DNA from: Ipomoea triloba
Lineage: Eukaryota; Streptophyta; Magnoliopsida; Solanales; Convolvulaceae
Assembly (NCBI RefSeq): GCF_003576645.1
Contig: NC_044923.1
Location: 5,300,788 to 5,364,787 of the forward strand
DNA: 64,000 nucleotides
Reading direction: 5' to 3'
The notes below the pieces were generated by a model that saw only the letters and a program-made list of their open reading frames with translations, was not told the DNA's origin and did no database searches. The first letter of the stretch is position 1. Every line of letters starts with the position of its first letter. Of the stretch, positions 33,439 through 44,266 are shown one piece after another. The position numbers and the translations under genes are program-made.

Positions 33439-35355
33439 ATGGGAAGCGACAGCGAAACAGAGAAAAGTGCGCAAAAGGAGAGGGAGAAGAAGAAGGTCTT
33501 GGCCCTCGCCCCTATTGCAAAACCCTTAGCCGGTAAAAAGCTCAGCAAGCGCACTTTCAAACTCGTCCGACGAGGTGTGACCGGTTATCTCTGTTCATCT
33601 TTATGCATAGTCCGACTCTGTATATGCAAATTTACTCTTTTTTTGGGGCACAATTTTATTTTTTTTATCTTTTCTTTTCCGACGTTGGATATTAGCTGCG
33701 GAGCTCAAGTGCTTGAAGAGAGGTGTGAAGGAGGTGGTCAAAAGCATTCGTCGTGGCCACAAAGGGTTAGCTCAAGCTCATTCCTTTCCTTGATTTACCT
33801 TCATTTTAATTTGATTGTGCTGATGAATGATTTATATACTTATTTATTTATTTGATTTTTGTGTTTGTTACAATTCTAATTTTCATGGTTAAAAATGGGT
33901 TATTTTTTCTGTGTGTCTGTGTGTGTGTCTGTGTTTTTTTTTTTTTTTATTTTTTTTTTACTATGCTTATTTCCATATGAACTAGTAAAAGTTCACTTCA
34001 GTTAACCAACCATTGCTAATGTAAGTAATGTTAGAGTATGATGTTTTAGACACTGTCATTTCTTATGAGTCTAATTTGAGAAACTTTGAAAGGATATTTA
34101 TGGATGTCCAGTTTATCCCATGTGGGCATAATGAACAATGGGATCTAATGTAATATAAATTTGTATAGAGCTAAAGTTATTTAGGAATCATATAGATACA
34201 ATGTATAAACAAAAATGGTTAAACAGTATCTTTTCCTTGTATGGCAGAGTATGAAACTTATTGCAACAACAATTAGGTATATGAATTTAATCTTAAGCTA
34301 TTGCTTTTGCTATGAGTATTATTGGAACCAAATCCATTTATCTTGTGGATCTGTTTAATGAATAAGATAAACAAAACTGGATTTCAGTGGGGTAGTTTAC
34401 ACTTTCTCTGGCTTGTGATTAGTAAAGCATGTATGCGTATTATGCAGAGTTAAATAGCTTGCAATTAAAATCTACATCCTGGGTTCTGCTATTTATATTG
34501 TAAATTGAAATTTTAAATTTTATAGCGTTGTGATTGCAGGTTTTGTGTGATTGCGGGGAACATATCTCCAATTGATGTGATCACCCATGTTCCTATCCTA
34601 TGTGAAGAATCTGATATACCATATGTTTATGTTGCATCAAAAGAAGTAAGCCTGATTTACCCCATCTTTATCTAATACTCTTTCAATTGTGATCGTCTTT
34701 GGTTCCTTTACTGGCCAATGCAAGCCATTAACTTCAATGCTTCCAGTTTTAGTGTATATATGAGCATTTGATGGTAGAACTAGAGACGATTTGAGAACTT
34801 GTAAAATTGTTTAACTAGGAGCACTATTTGTGTGATTACCTGAACTATGGTTTTTGAAGAGTGTTGTAGCATTTAAAAAAATTGAACATATCACGCGGAG
34901 GTTAACTTTATGAGGAAATTTCCTAAGGCATTTTGGATTGATTCAGCAGGGACCTTATGGCTTCCTCCTAGCTGTCATGATTTATGATATAAGATGCGCT
35001 AACAAGTTCCTCGATTGACTTGGCTGAGTCAGGTGCCTAGGCAGCTGGCTAGGCTGATCTTTACAACAGTGGCTTTTGATGAGGCTTTTGTTCTTGCAAC
35101 TTGCACACATCACTCTAGTTAAATAGGGAACTCTGGTTTCTGTTGTTATATATGAAGATATCATATACTAAATTGCCAAAAAATTTGTTTCAGGATCTTG
35201 CAAATGCTGGAGCTACAAAAAGGCCAACATGCTGTGTATTGGTGTTAACAAAGCCTGCTAAAGGAGAACTCACCCCGGAGGATCAAGAAAAATTGAAAGG
35301 AGATTATGATCAGGCTGTGGCCGAAGTTCGTGAGCTAACATCATCTATGTTTTGA
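33439..35355 (+). CDS. NHP2: NHP2-like protein, box H/ACA snoRNP subunit 2
   Basis: Exons 33439-33574, 33696-33765, 34540-34645 and 35194-35355, all GT-AG and in phase, give 157 aa, the normal plant NHP2 length. NHP2 belongs to the L7Ae/L30e RNA-binding family and works in the nucleolus in the H/ACA complex with dyskerin, GAR1 and NOP10, guiding pseudouridylation of rRNA. Diagnostic stretches: MGSDSETEKSAQKEREKKK, LAPIAKPLAGKKLSKRTFKL, CLKRGVKEVVKSIRRGHKGF, CVIAGNISPIDVITHVPILC, PYVYVASKEDLANAGATKRP and TCCVLVLTKPAKGELTPEDQ. The AGATKRPT block is the family's conserved loop. The start codon follows a GA repeat and opens the conserved MGSD N-terminus. A Copia LTR ends 295 bp upstream, so the promoter is either very short or partly displaced. 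Confidence 0.97.
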
Positions 35356-36060
35356 ATTTTTATGATTTTGAAGTTTGTACTTAGAAATGTACTCTGCTTC
35401 ATTTGTACTTTGAGTGGATGGACAGCTTGACTTGAATTTTTGAAGTGAATTACACCATACTGCATCTTCGATTTACTAGGGAGCAAATGTTTTTCACAAC
35501 TCTACTGATGCTTTGAGGAAGTGAAAGTCTAGTCTTGTTTCATTTCCATTTCATGATGATAGAATTTTATGTCGAGAAGATCTTCCAGGTACGAAATGCT
35601 CGTTGCAGTGTTCACAGGATCCATTTTCCGCGACTGAATGAACAAGATTTTAACCCAGTATTTCTCTGCTTAGTGCATTGCTTGAACCAAAGTGTTGATA
35701 AAAATCCAGCACTGAGCAAGCAAATTTTTGTTTACTTTTTATGGTTTATGATCAGTTTCGTTTTGGTAATTGTAAATTATTACATTGACTTTCGAGCTTC
35801 CATTCTTGATATATATATTGCTCATTAAAATTCCTGTCTTTTGAACCTTGATTGAGGAATGGGGGTTGTGTTTATGTTAGAGGGATAATATTTGGACTGT
35901 ATTTTGGAACATTGCCTATCAGTTGAACTTCCCAGTCATTTGTTAATTATACCATGGACCTGGAACTACTGGTACAAGTTCATTTTTATTCTATTACAAG
36001 TTCATGTTTATGTATTATTATGTTTTTATAAATTTTGTATAGGTATAAATGTAGGTCTTA
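35356..36060 (+). other. NHP2 3'UTR and downstream flank
   Basis: Presumed 3'UTR and flank. An open frame at 35535-35828 has no recognisable protein character. Confidence 0.4.
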
Positions 36061-36300
36061 AATAGGCTCAAAGCCAATTTAAATAGGTTCAAAGGCCTAT
36101 TTAAATAGGCTCAAAAGCCTATTTAATACGGAGTACATATTTTGAAGCCTTTTTAAAGGCCTATATATTATGTAGGCCTTTAAACAGACTTTCAGGTCAG
36201 GCCATGCTTTCTGTAGGCCCAGCCTCAGGCCTTGTATTTTCATAACAAGTCCAGGCCTAAATACACAAAGCCTGGCTTGGCTTGACCTATTTACAACCCT
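36060..36300. repeat. Repeat rich in TAGGCTC and AGGCCT motifs (MITE remnant)
   Basis: Reversed, its right end reads AGGGTTGTAAATAGGTCAAG, resembling the end of plant hAT-type MITEs. The interior repeats TTTAAATAGG and CAAAAGCCTATTTAA. The left end is not resolved. Confidence 0.4.
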
Positions 36301-36336
36301 ATGTATGAGATAGGTCGAGTTATAATAAAAATGTAA

Positions 36337-37417
36337 GGATTAATATTTGATGCATATGTATAGATGTTATACATCGACAACAAAAGAGAATATATCACAT
36401 TATCACATTATTAAACAACAAAGTCAATATTAATGGAGTCTTTTTTTTCTTTTGCAAAATATCTAAGACTTATTATTAAGAAACTCTTTTATTTCTAATT
36501 AACAAAATATATATACTTTCCTAAACATATTTATTATTTAATTATTATATATCTAAATTCATCCACATTTTTAATTATTAGATACATTATTAATTAATTG
36601 GTCCCAATTAGATACATTATTATTTGTTACCAAACAATTAATATATATTAATCACACGTAAAGCTATTATGATCTTTAATTGTGATTTGTGATTATGCAT
36701 TTATTAATAATATAATTAAATATTTTACTAAACATATTTGATTATATAATAATATGATTAAATATTTTTTAAACAGACTCGTCGTTTATAGCTATCAATT
36801 GATTTTAGTTATAATCGTTGATTTATTAATAATATAGTTAAATATTTTACTAAATAGAATTACTAATCGATTTTAATAATGATCATTGATTTATTCATAT
36901 TCACGTAACATTTATCAATTAATTCTAATTATGATTGTTAATTTATAAATAATATAATTAAAAATTTTACTAAACAGAGTTGACATTTATTAATTATTAG
37001 TTGATTTTAATTATAGTTATATATTTATTAATAATATAATAAAATATTTTCCTAAACATAGTTGATTATAATATTTGATTATATATAATCCAATTTATAT
37101 TTAGTAAAATATTTAATTATATTATTAATAAATAAATAATAATAATAGTGTATGTAACTGAGAACAATTAATAATGTAATCTAATAATTAAAAATGTGTA
37201 GGAAATTAGATATATAATATTTAAGTAATAAATATGTTTAGGAGAGTAGATATGTTTTGTTAATTAGAAATAAAAGAATTTTCTAATAAAATACAAGTTT
37301 TAGGTAATTTTTTAAAAAAGACTTAATTAGTATTGATTTTGTTTTTTAATGATGTGACATCTTCTCATTCATAGGTATATTGCATCTATACATCGGTAGT
37401 GTATTAAATATTAATCT
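36337..37417. mobile_element. MULE-like non-autonomous element with about 260-bp terminal inverted repeats
   Basis: The left 260 bp and the reverse complement of the right 260 bp align through many landmarks: GATTAATATTT, GTATAGATG, AATCAATA or AGTCAATA, CTTTTATTTCTAATTAACAA, CCTAAACATATTTATTA, CACATTTTTAATTATTAGAT. The element is flanked by the 9-bp direct repeat AAAATGTAA (36328-36336 and 37418-37426), the target length typical of Mutator-like elements. The interior consists of repeated AATATAATTAAATATTTTAC units (36650-37140) and encodes nothing. Confidence 0.8.
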
Positions 37418-37429
37418 AAAATGTAATAT

Positions 37430-38340
37430 TCATATTAGAAAATGTAATACTAATTATAAATAAGTATGAGTGTTTAATACTATTTGACTCAATTTAACAA
37501 GTATGAGTGTTTAAATGCAAAGTTCAATTCTTTCAAAAAAAAAAAAAATGCAAAGTTCAAGAGTCTAATTACACTTTTGAATAAAGTTGAGAGCTTTACC
37601 CTTTTCCCAAAAAAAAAATAAAAAAAAAATAGAAAGGACAGTTAAAGTCATTGCTTTACGAGCATACTGAAGTTGGCATTGAACGCCATTATTAAAGTGC
37701 ATTTAAAGCTTCAAACCGAAGCCCAGCAATCAAACAAATTCATCACTGAAATGGGATCTTGATTCTTGGCTAGCAGGTACTTCAGTTTTCTGGAAAGAAA
37801 AAGAAGAGAGAGAGAGAGAGGCTTCAATTCATTTCTCGGTGGGCTTCGTAGCTGATTTTCCATCTGCATATTGGTGGGCATTCTTCTTCTCTTCCTGGTT
37901 ATTTGATTACTCTGCTTCATTTTTTCTGTTCTTTTGAAATTTCTTTGGTGCTTTTGCTTCATTTCTTGATGATTTGTTAAGTCGGGAAAACGGTGCAGAT
38001 GAAATGTCACCCCTTTTCCATCTTTACTTATCAATTCATCATTTAAAAAAAAATGCATATTAGCATTTATCTGATCATCTGTTCAGAGTAAAATGTAGGT
38101 TTGATTTGCAAAAACAGGCTGCAGGTTTTAGACTTTAGTTGAGCTCCAAGTTTTAAACTTTCTAATGGCTCAAAAACTTGCTGCTAAATCACGAATGCCT
38201 CATTGACTATTCTGGAAATTTAGTACAAAAACCTTGGAAAATTTTACACTGTTGTGTGATTTGTAAAGTTCCTTGTACTTTGCCAAAGATACATAGGGTG
38301 TGAGATTATAACTTGTAAGGAATAAGATATTACTTTACAA
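37430..38340 (+). promoter_or_regulatory. Upstream region and candidate leader exon of the Lys-rich gene
   Basis: Contains a GA microsatellite (37806-37820) and a possible leader exon ending at the donor CTAGCAG-GTACTTC (37776-37778). The next acceptor, TTCCTGCAG, lies just before 40050. Assignment to the Lys-rich gene is inferred from position only. Confidence 0.3.
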
Positions 38341-38349
38341 AGTATAGCT

Positions 38350-38525
38350 ATCCCAGCCAAGTTGGTCGGGTTATTAGCATTGTAACCATAAGGGACTATT
38401 GGCCTATTTGCCTTCTTGATTTTAGCCGGTCAGCTATGGTCAATTTAGGCTGATTTACCTATCATTTGCTAACTAAGGTCACAACGCAGGGTTTACCGCA
38501 CACCCTCAGGTAGTGGGAAAATACA
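38350..38525 (+). mobile_element. SINE family B copy (diverged)
   Basis: Reads CCCAGCCAAGTTGGTCGGGT at the start and ends GTTTACCGCACACCCTCAGG then TAGTGGG, parallel to the reversed full copy at 39428-39668. It is shorter in the middle and lacks a clear A-tail. Confidence 0.6.
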
Positions 38526-38633
38526 ACATTGTAAAAAATTTCCAAGAACATTTGATAATGCTTAATTGAGGAAACCCATTGGTTTGCTGTGGGGTTAAGC
38601 TTTGTTGTAGACTTAGACATGGCGCCAATGACC

Positions 38634-38728
38634 TTGTGGTCTAGTGTCATGAAGTGGCTCTCCTATATAGGAGGTTATGGGTTCAACAGATACTACATTG
38701 TAATAGAGTCAGTAGTACTAAAAAAAAA
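38634..38728 (+). mobile_element. SINE family A copy with intact target-site duplication
   Basis: Starts GCCAATGACCTTGTGGTCTA, then a shortened middle, CAACAGATACTACATTGTAA, and ends AGTCAGTAGTACT plus A-tail. A 17-bp direct repeat flanks it: GTAGACTTAGACATGGC (38617-38633) and GTAGACTTAGATATGGC (38729-38745), differing at one base. This is the signature of target-primed reverse transcription and fixes both ends of the family. Confidence 0.9.
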
Positions 38729-39427
38729 GTAGACTTAGATATGGCTTGTGTAAGAAAAAGGAGATAGTACGTTGTGGTGAGTAGAAGTCCTTGCTTACAT
38801 TTGTATGCAATGCTTAGTGTGCACCGCAATCGCTTTCTCTTGTGCATAATCTTTTGAAGCTTACGGATTGTTTAGTAACTTACAAGTGCGTTGAAGTGCC
38901 TTCTGCAAGATTTTTTTTTTTTTTTGCTAGACATGGGAGAATGCTGCACCGTGTAATAGAATGGTGACTAATTATAAATATTTAGCTGCAATACTACGAG
39001 AGTTGATAAATGTAACTTGTATCATGCTTATCTACAAAATTTTGACACGAAATGAATTTTCCTTCTTTGGTCTTTGATAGCACACTTGCTATCTTCACAT
39101 GGTGCTATAGTACATAGAAACTTTATTACTCACTAAGTATTTAGAAGTGCCATAATGATGCTCCTATAAATGATTAGTTTAATTAATGTGCTTATGATTT
39201 TGTATCATTAATCACCTTCAGAGTCTAGCATATTGTATAATGAAAAGCTATGAAAGCAATAAGATAGCTAGGAATCATAGGATTCAACTCTGCTCTGTTG
39301 AAAATGAAAAAAGTTGGCATTTTTTCCCCATGTACAGTGTTGCATGTCAATAATAGATGGGAAAGGAAAATGGAGATTCTTGATATGGTAATTGCCTTCT
39401 GACTGACTTTGTTTAGAATTGTTCCAA

Positions 39428-39668
39428 TTTTTTTTTTTTTTTTGGGCTACGAGGGAAATCCACAGCGACTACCCGAGGGTGTGCATGGGTAAACCCCGCC
39501 TTGTTACCCTAGCTGGCAAAGGATCACAAGGAGGTAAATCAGTCTAGGTTGTCCATAACTGACCAGCCCAAACCAAGAAGTCCAATAGGCTGCTCTCATT
39601 GAGAGTCGAACTTGGAACTTTGTGGTTATCAAGCCAACAGCCCAACCAACTTGGTTGGGGTTGCCCCC
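39428..39668 (-). mobile_element. SINE family B, full-length copy with target-site duplication
   Basis: On the minus strand it starts with a tRNA-like head (CCCCAACCAAGTTGGTTGGG as box-A region, box-B-like AAGTTCGACTCTC). It ends GGTAGTCGCTGTGGATTTCC, CTCGTAGCCC and an A-tail (T-run 39428-39443 on the plus strand). The direct repeat AGAATTGTTCCA occurs on both sides (39415-39426 and 39669-39680). Unrelated in body to family A. Confidence 0.85.
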
Positions 39669-40112
39669 AGAATTGTTCCATTTTGTTTGACTGAGAGGAG
39701 CATTTATCTCACTCATTCTGTGTTTTTTCAACCCACCTCATTTGGCAGGAAGGGTCGACTAGAGTACAATATTAGCTCTAGGAACAAATCTGGCGTTGAT
39801 TAGAAATTTATATTCATGGCAGTCATAGATGGCTAACTTGAGGACTTTCTTGTCATTAATTTCCAATTTCCGTGTCTCTGCATAGAGTTGATAGATTTTA
39901 TTAACTGGCTGACTTTTGTATTACCCAACTGTTAAGAGAATATTAGCTAAATGTTAAGCAGTTCAAATGTTTATGTTTTGTTTCAATTGTTTATGAAGTT
40001 TAACATTAAATTCTGTCCATCTTGACCACTCGCTTCTTGGCTTCCTGCAGTAATAATTGCAGTCTAGGCATCTCGAGACAAAAGCAAAAAAATAGCCAAC
40101 AAAGACCAGGCA

Positions 40113-41289
40113 ATGGTGTCCTCTAATTCTGTAAGTTGATGGCACTTCTGTTGTATAGTGCTAATCTTGCTAATAGCTCATGAGTGGTAACAAAGGGTTT
40201 TAAGGTTGTCTTTGGAATGTGGTGCCTTGAAAGGAAATACGAGAGATCCAGAAGACTAAAATATCTAAGGCTGTGCTTGACCTAAATTTTCACATTGATG
40301 ATGTTTTTATGAAATTAGAAGTAATATTGTCGAGAGTATAGACAAAATGCCATGATTCAAGTTTTATTGCTTCTCTGATGGTTTACCTGTTGTAAGCCTG
40401 TTTTAACTTGTTTATGATTCAGCTGAGGTCGTCTTCCAAGAAATCAGATGGGAAAAAACCAACAAAAGAAACGGGGAAAGGAAATTCAGTCTCAGACAAT
40501 AACAAATCAGATGGGAAAAAACCAACAAAAGAAACGGGGAAAGGAAATTCAGTCTCGGACAATAACAAGGAAAGTGGAAGCAGGAAAAGGAAAATTGATA
40601 AAGTTCAGGAGAAACCGAAGCCAAGTAACAAATCTGTAAGTGAATACCGAAAACAGAAAATCTTTTGTTTAAATGTATCATATATTATGCTGCATAACAG
40701 TTAAAGAATGAACTTTCAGGCGAAAACCTCTACAGGAAAGTCTTCGGCTACAAGTCAAAAAGTGAAGGAGAAGGCAAACTTACGTCCAGAGAAGACCAAG
40801 CAAGAGAAAAACAAGCAGAAACTAGGTAGCACGAGCAAGAAAACCCCTACTAAAAGCCCAAAACGGGTAAGTGCACAAGTTTTGACTCCGATACATTTTA
40901 TTTGATTTGTTTTCTTAGCGCTACACTATGCTTACTTCTAGTGGGTCACTCATCCTGTGACTACTGTAAGTCTTTGACTATCTGGTTGTCATATCTACTT
41001 AAAACCAAATGGTAGTAAGTAGGTGGACATTAACCATTTAACCACATCCCTCAGTAAGTCACAACGCCACGTCTCTAATCGAACAGGGGTTGAGCCCAAC
41101 ATATATGTTCTCTATATTGCTTGAAAATCACATTTGTAGCCCCTCCACTCTCAGGAAACAACTTCAGTTAAGGCAGTTAAAGAACCAAGCGCACGTAAAA
41201 TCAAAATAATGCAAGCTCTTGGTTTGGCTGCTCCTACCGGTTCCCCATTCCAACAAAAACGGATCAGTTCTCTGAAACGAGTTAAGTAA
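40113..41289 (+). CDS. Lysine-rich, disordered protein of unknown function
   Basis: Exons 40113-40130, 40423-40635, 40720-40866 and 41155-41289, all GT-AG and in phase, give 170 aa: MVSSNS followed by LRSSSKKSDGKKPTKETGKG. The first coding exon is only 18 nt; its upstream frame is closed by stops, which supports this ATG. Exon 2 carries a perfect tandem 21-aa repeat (unit KSDGKKPTKETGKGNSVSDN plus N) encoded by 63-nt units. The protein is extremely Lys/Ser/Thr-rich and probably disordered, with nuclear-type basic clusters (SRKRKIDK, KTPTKSPKR). The C-terminal part ARKIKIMQALGLAAPTGSPF looks more conserved and could be a docking motif. I do not recognise the family. Exons 2-4 reappear at 42279-43145, most likely through an assembly error. 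Confidence 0.72.
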
Positions 41290-42086
41290 GATGTTTCGAG
41301 CTGCTGCAGTATCTAAATTTTGTCTTCGAGCATTTGCAACTAGAGATGCTCTAGATGCTGCCCAGGTTGTCTCTTTTGTGCTCCTTGTAAAGTGCTTAGC
41401 TTGTTCTGGTCAGCATAATCTTCTTTTGTTAAATATGATATTAAGGTATCAAGCAATTATTAGTAATGACTTGACATTTGTGGATATTGAATTGAATGTG
41501 TATATATATGTCAAGCTTTTCTATTAGCCCACATGTAGAATAGAGTCCGGTTTAAGGGTGTGTATTGGGTAAATTTTGTTCTTATATAATAACTCGCAAA
41601 CCACGCATGAGATTTATTTACTACTATATTGAATGCTATTTATTTTTGAGTTGATTATTTATGCCAAATTTAATTTTTTTGAATACTACTAACTCTATTA
41701 TGAGGCTCGAACTCACCACCTCCTGTATAACGAGAAGGGTTTGATGCCACTGGATTACAATGTCCTTGGCATATAATTAACATTTATATGAATTAATAAC
41801 ATCCATTATAATTATGATGGAACATTCATTACAAATGTAAGGCCCTCAATGCTTGGTGGGTTAGTTCCAATTCGTAAAAGGGCTATCTAGAGTCTAGACC
41901 CCAGACACGCAAATTATGCTGTGGACCTGGTCCAAAATTACTTCGTTTTTGTCTTCTTTTTTTTTTCTTTTTTTTTTTTAAGTAAACATATTGCTGAATA
42001 TAGAGTTGTCCAAAAATGTGTGAATGTAGAGGTTTCAAAGTGTGAATGTAGAGTATAGAAATCGTGAATGTAGATTTATGATTGTG
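40232..42086 (+). repeat. Large direct duplication B, copy 1 (probable assembly artefact)
   Basis: Reads as identical to 42088-43942 (shift 1856 bp) except in its last 15 bp before the single N at 42087. It contains exons 2-4 of the Lys-rich gene and an antisense SINE. Confidence 0.9.
41672..41770 (-). mobile_element. SINE family A copy, antisense
   Basis: Plus strand shows the reversed tail TTTTTTTGAATACTACTAAC, the reversed box B (GGCTCGAACTCACCACC) and the reversed head (ATGCCACTGGATTACAATGT, CCTTGGC). The body between tail and box B is missing. It is repeated at 43528-43626 through duplication B. Confidence 0.7.
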
Positions 42087-42087
42087 N

Positions 42088-43942
42088 AGGAAATACGAGA
42101 GATCCAGAAGACTAAAATATCTAAGGCTGTGCTTGACCTAAATTTTCACATTGATGATGTTTTTATGAAATTAGAAGTAATATTGTCGAGAGTATAGACA
42201 AAATGCCATGATTCAAGTTTTATTGCTTCTCTGATGGTTTACCTGTTGTAAGCCTGTTTTAACTTGTTTATGATTCAGCTGAGGTCGTCTTCCAAGAAAT
42301 CAGATGGGAAAAAACCAACAAAAGAAACGGGGAAAGGAAATTCAGTCTCAGACAATAACAAATCAGATGGGAAAAAACCAACAAAAGAAACGGGGAAAGG
42401 AAATTCAGTCTCGGACAATAACAAGGAAAGTGGAAGCAGGAAAAGGAAAATTGATAAAGTTCAGGAGAAACCGAAGCCAAGTAACAAATCTGTAAGTGAA
42501 TACCGAAAACAGAAAATCTTTTGTTTAAATGTATCATATATTATGCTGCATAACAGTTAAAGAATGAACTTTCAGGCGAAAACCTCTACAGGAAAGTCTT
42601 CGGCTACAAGTCAAAAAGTGAAGGAGAAGGCAAACTTACGTCCAGAGAAGACCAAGCAAGAGAAAAACAAGCAGAAACTAGGTAGCACGAGCAAGAAAAC
42701 CCCTACTAAAAGCCCAAAACGGGTAAGTGCACAAGTTTTGACTCCGATACATTTTATTTGATTTGTTTTCTTAGCGCTACACTATGCTTACTTCTAGTGG
42801 GTCACTCATCCTGTGACTACTGTAAGTCTTTGACTATCTGGTTGTCATATCTACTTAAAACCAAATGGTAGTAAGTAGGTGGACATTAACCATTTAACCA
42901 CATCCCTCAGTAAGTCACAACGCCACGTCTCTAATCGAACAGGGGTTGAGCCCAACATATATGTTCTCTATATTGCTTGAAAATCACATTTGTAGCCCCT
43001 CCACTCTCAGGAAACAACTTCAGTTAAGGCAGTTAAAGAACCAAGCGCACGTAAAATCAAAATAATGCAAGCTCTTGGTTTGGCTGCTCCTACCGGTTCC
43101 CCATTCCAACAAAAACGGATCAGTTCTCTGAAACGAGTTAAGTAAGATGTTTCGAGCTGCTGCAGTATCTAAATTTTGTCTTCGAGCATTTGCAACTAGA
43201 GATGCTCTAGATGCTGCCCAGGTTGTCTCTTTTGTGCTCCTTGTAAAGTGCTTAGCTTGTTCTGGTCAGCATAATCTTCTTTTGTTAAATATGATATTAA
43301 GGTATCAAGCAATTATTAGTAATGACTTGACATTTGTGGATATTGAATTGAATGTGTATATATATGTCAAGCTTTTCTATTAGCCCACATGTAGAATAGA
43401 GTCCGGTTTAAGGGTGTGTATTGGGTAAATTTTGTTCTTATATAATAACTCGCAAACCACGCATGAGATTTATTTACTACTATATTGAATGCTATTTATT
43501 TTTGAGTTGATTATTTATGCCAAATTTAATTTTTTTGAATACTACTAACTCTATTATGAGGCTCGAACTCACCACCTCCTGTATAACGAGAAGGGTTTGA
43601 TGCCACTGGATTACAATGTCCTTGGCATATAATTAACATTTATATGAATTAATAACATCCATTATAATTATGATGGAACATTCATTACAAATGTAAGGCC
43701 CTCAATGCTTGGTGGGTTAGTTCCAATTCGTAAAAGGGCTATCTAGAGTCTAGACCCCAGACACGCAAATTATGCTGTGGACCTGGTCCAAAATTACTTC
43801 GTTTTTGTCTTCTTTTTTTTTTCTTTTTTTTTTTTAAGTAAACATATTGCTGAATATAGAGTTGTCCAAAAATGTGTGAATGTAGAGGTTTCAAAGTGTG
43901 AATGTAGAGTATAGAAATCGTGAATGTAGAGTTATGCATGTG
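42088..43942 (+). repeat. Large direct duplication B, copy 2
   Basis: Starts AGGAAATACGAGAG right after the N at 42087, equal to 40232 onward. Introns and flanks are as well conserved as exons, which argues against a natural old duplication. Confidence 0.9.
42279..43145 (+). pseudogene. Second set of exons 2-4 of the Lys-rich gene
   Basis: 42279-42491, 42576-42722 and 43011-43145 repeat exons 2-4 of the Lys-rich gene exactly, without the first coding exon or promoter. If the assembly were right this would be a 5'-truncated tandem copy; the N at 42087 makes an unmerged overlap far more likely. Confidence 0.75.
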
Positions 43943-44266
43943 TGGATCTGTAATAGAGTTAAGAAGTTCTACCAACTTGTAGCCCTGTAATGTGTGAATG
44001 TGGAGTTCTCAAGTTATGAATGTGGAATATAGGACCTGCGAATATAGAGTTTTGAATGTGTGAATGTGGAGTTTACAAATTGTGAATGTAGAGTATAATG
44101 TATGTGAATGTAGAGTATAGTTACTAAATATATAATCCTGTAATGTGTGAATGTGAAGTTTACAAATTGTGAATGTAGAGTATAGCGTATGTGAATGTAG
44201 AGTATAGTGTATGTGAATGTAGATCCAGGTCCACCTCAAGGTGGACCTGGGTCCACGGCATAACAA
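43768..44266. mobile_element. TIR element filled by a TGTGAATGTAGAG minisatellite
   Basis: Left end TTATGCTGTGGACCTGGTCC and right end reversed TTATGCCGTGGACCCAGGTC pair as terminal repeats. The right end also forms a palindrome (CCAGGTCCACC facing GGTGGACCTGG, about 44225-44250). The interior is an array of TGTGAATGTAGAG or TGTGAATGTGGAG units (43872-44223). Parts also appear at 41912-42086 and 45100-45488 through duplications B and C. Confidence 0.6.

Noticed and set aside
35535..35828. 97-codon frame downstream of NHP2
   Set aside because: No conserved motif or splice context; lies in the NHP2 3' flank.
42279..43145. A second, paralogous Lys-rich gene
   Set aside because: Introns and flanks are as identical as exons, and the copy starts at a single N; best explained as an assembly duplicate.
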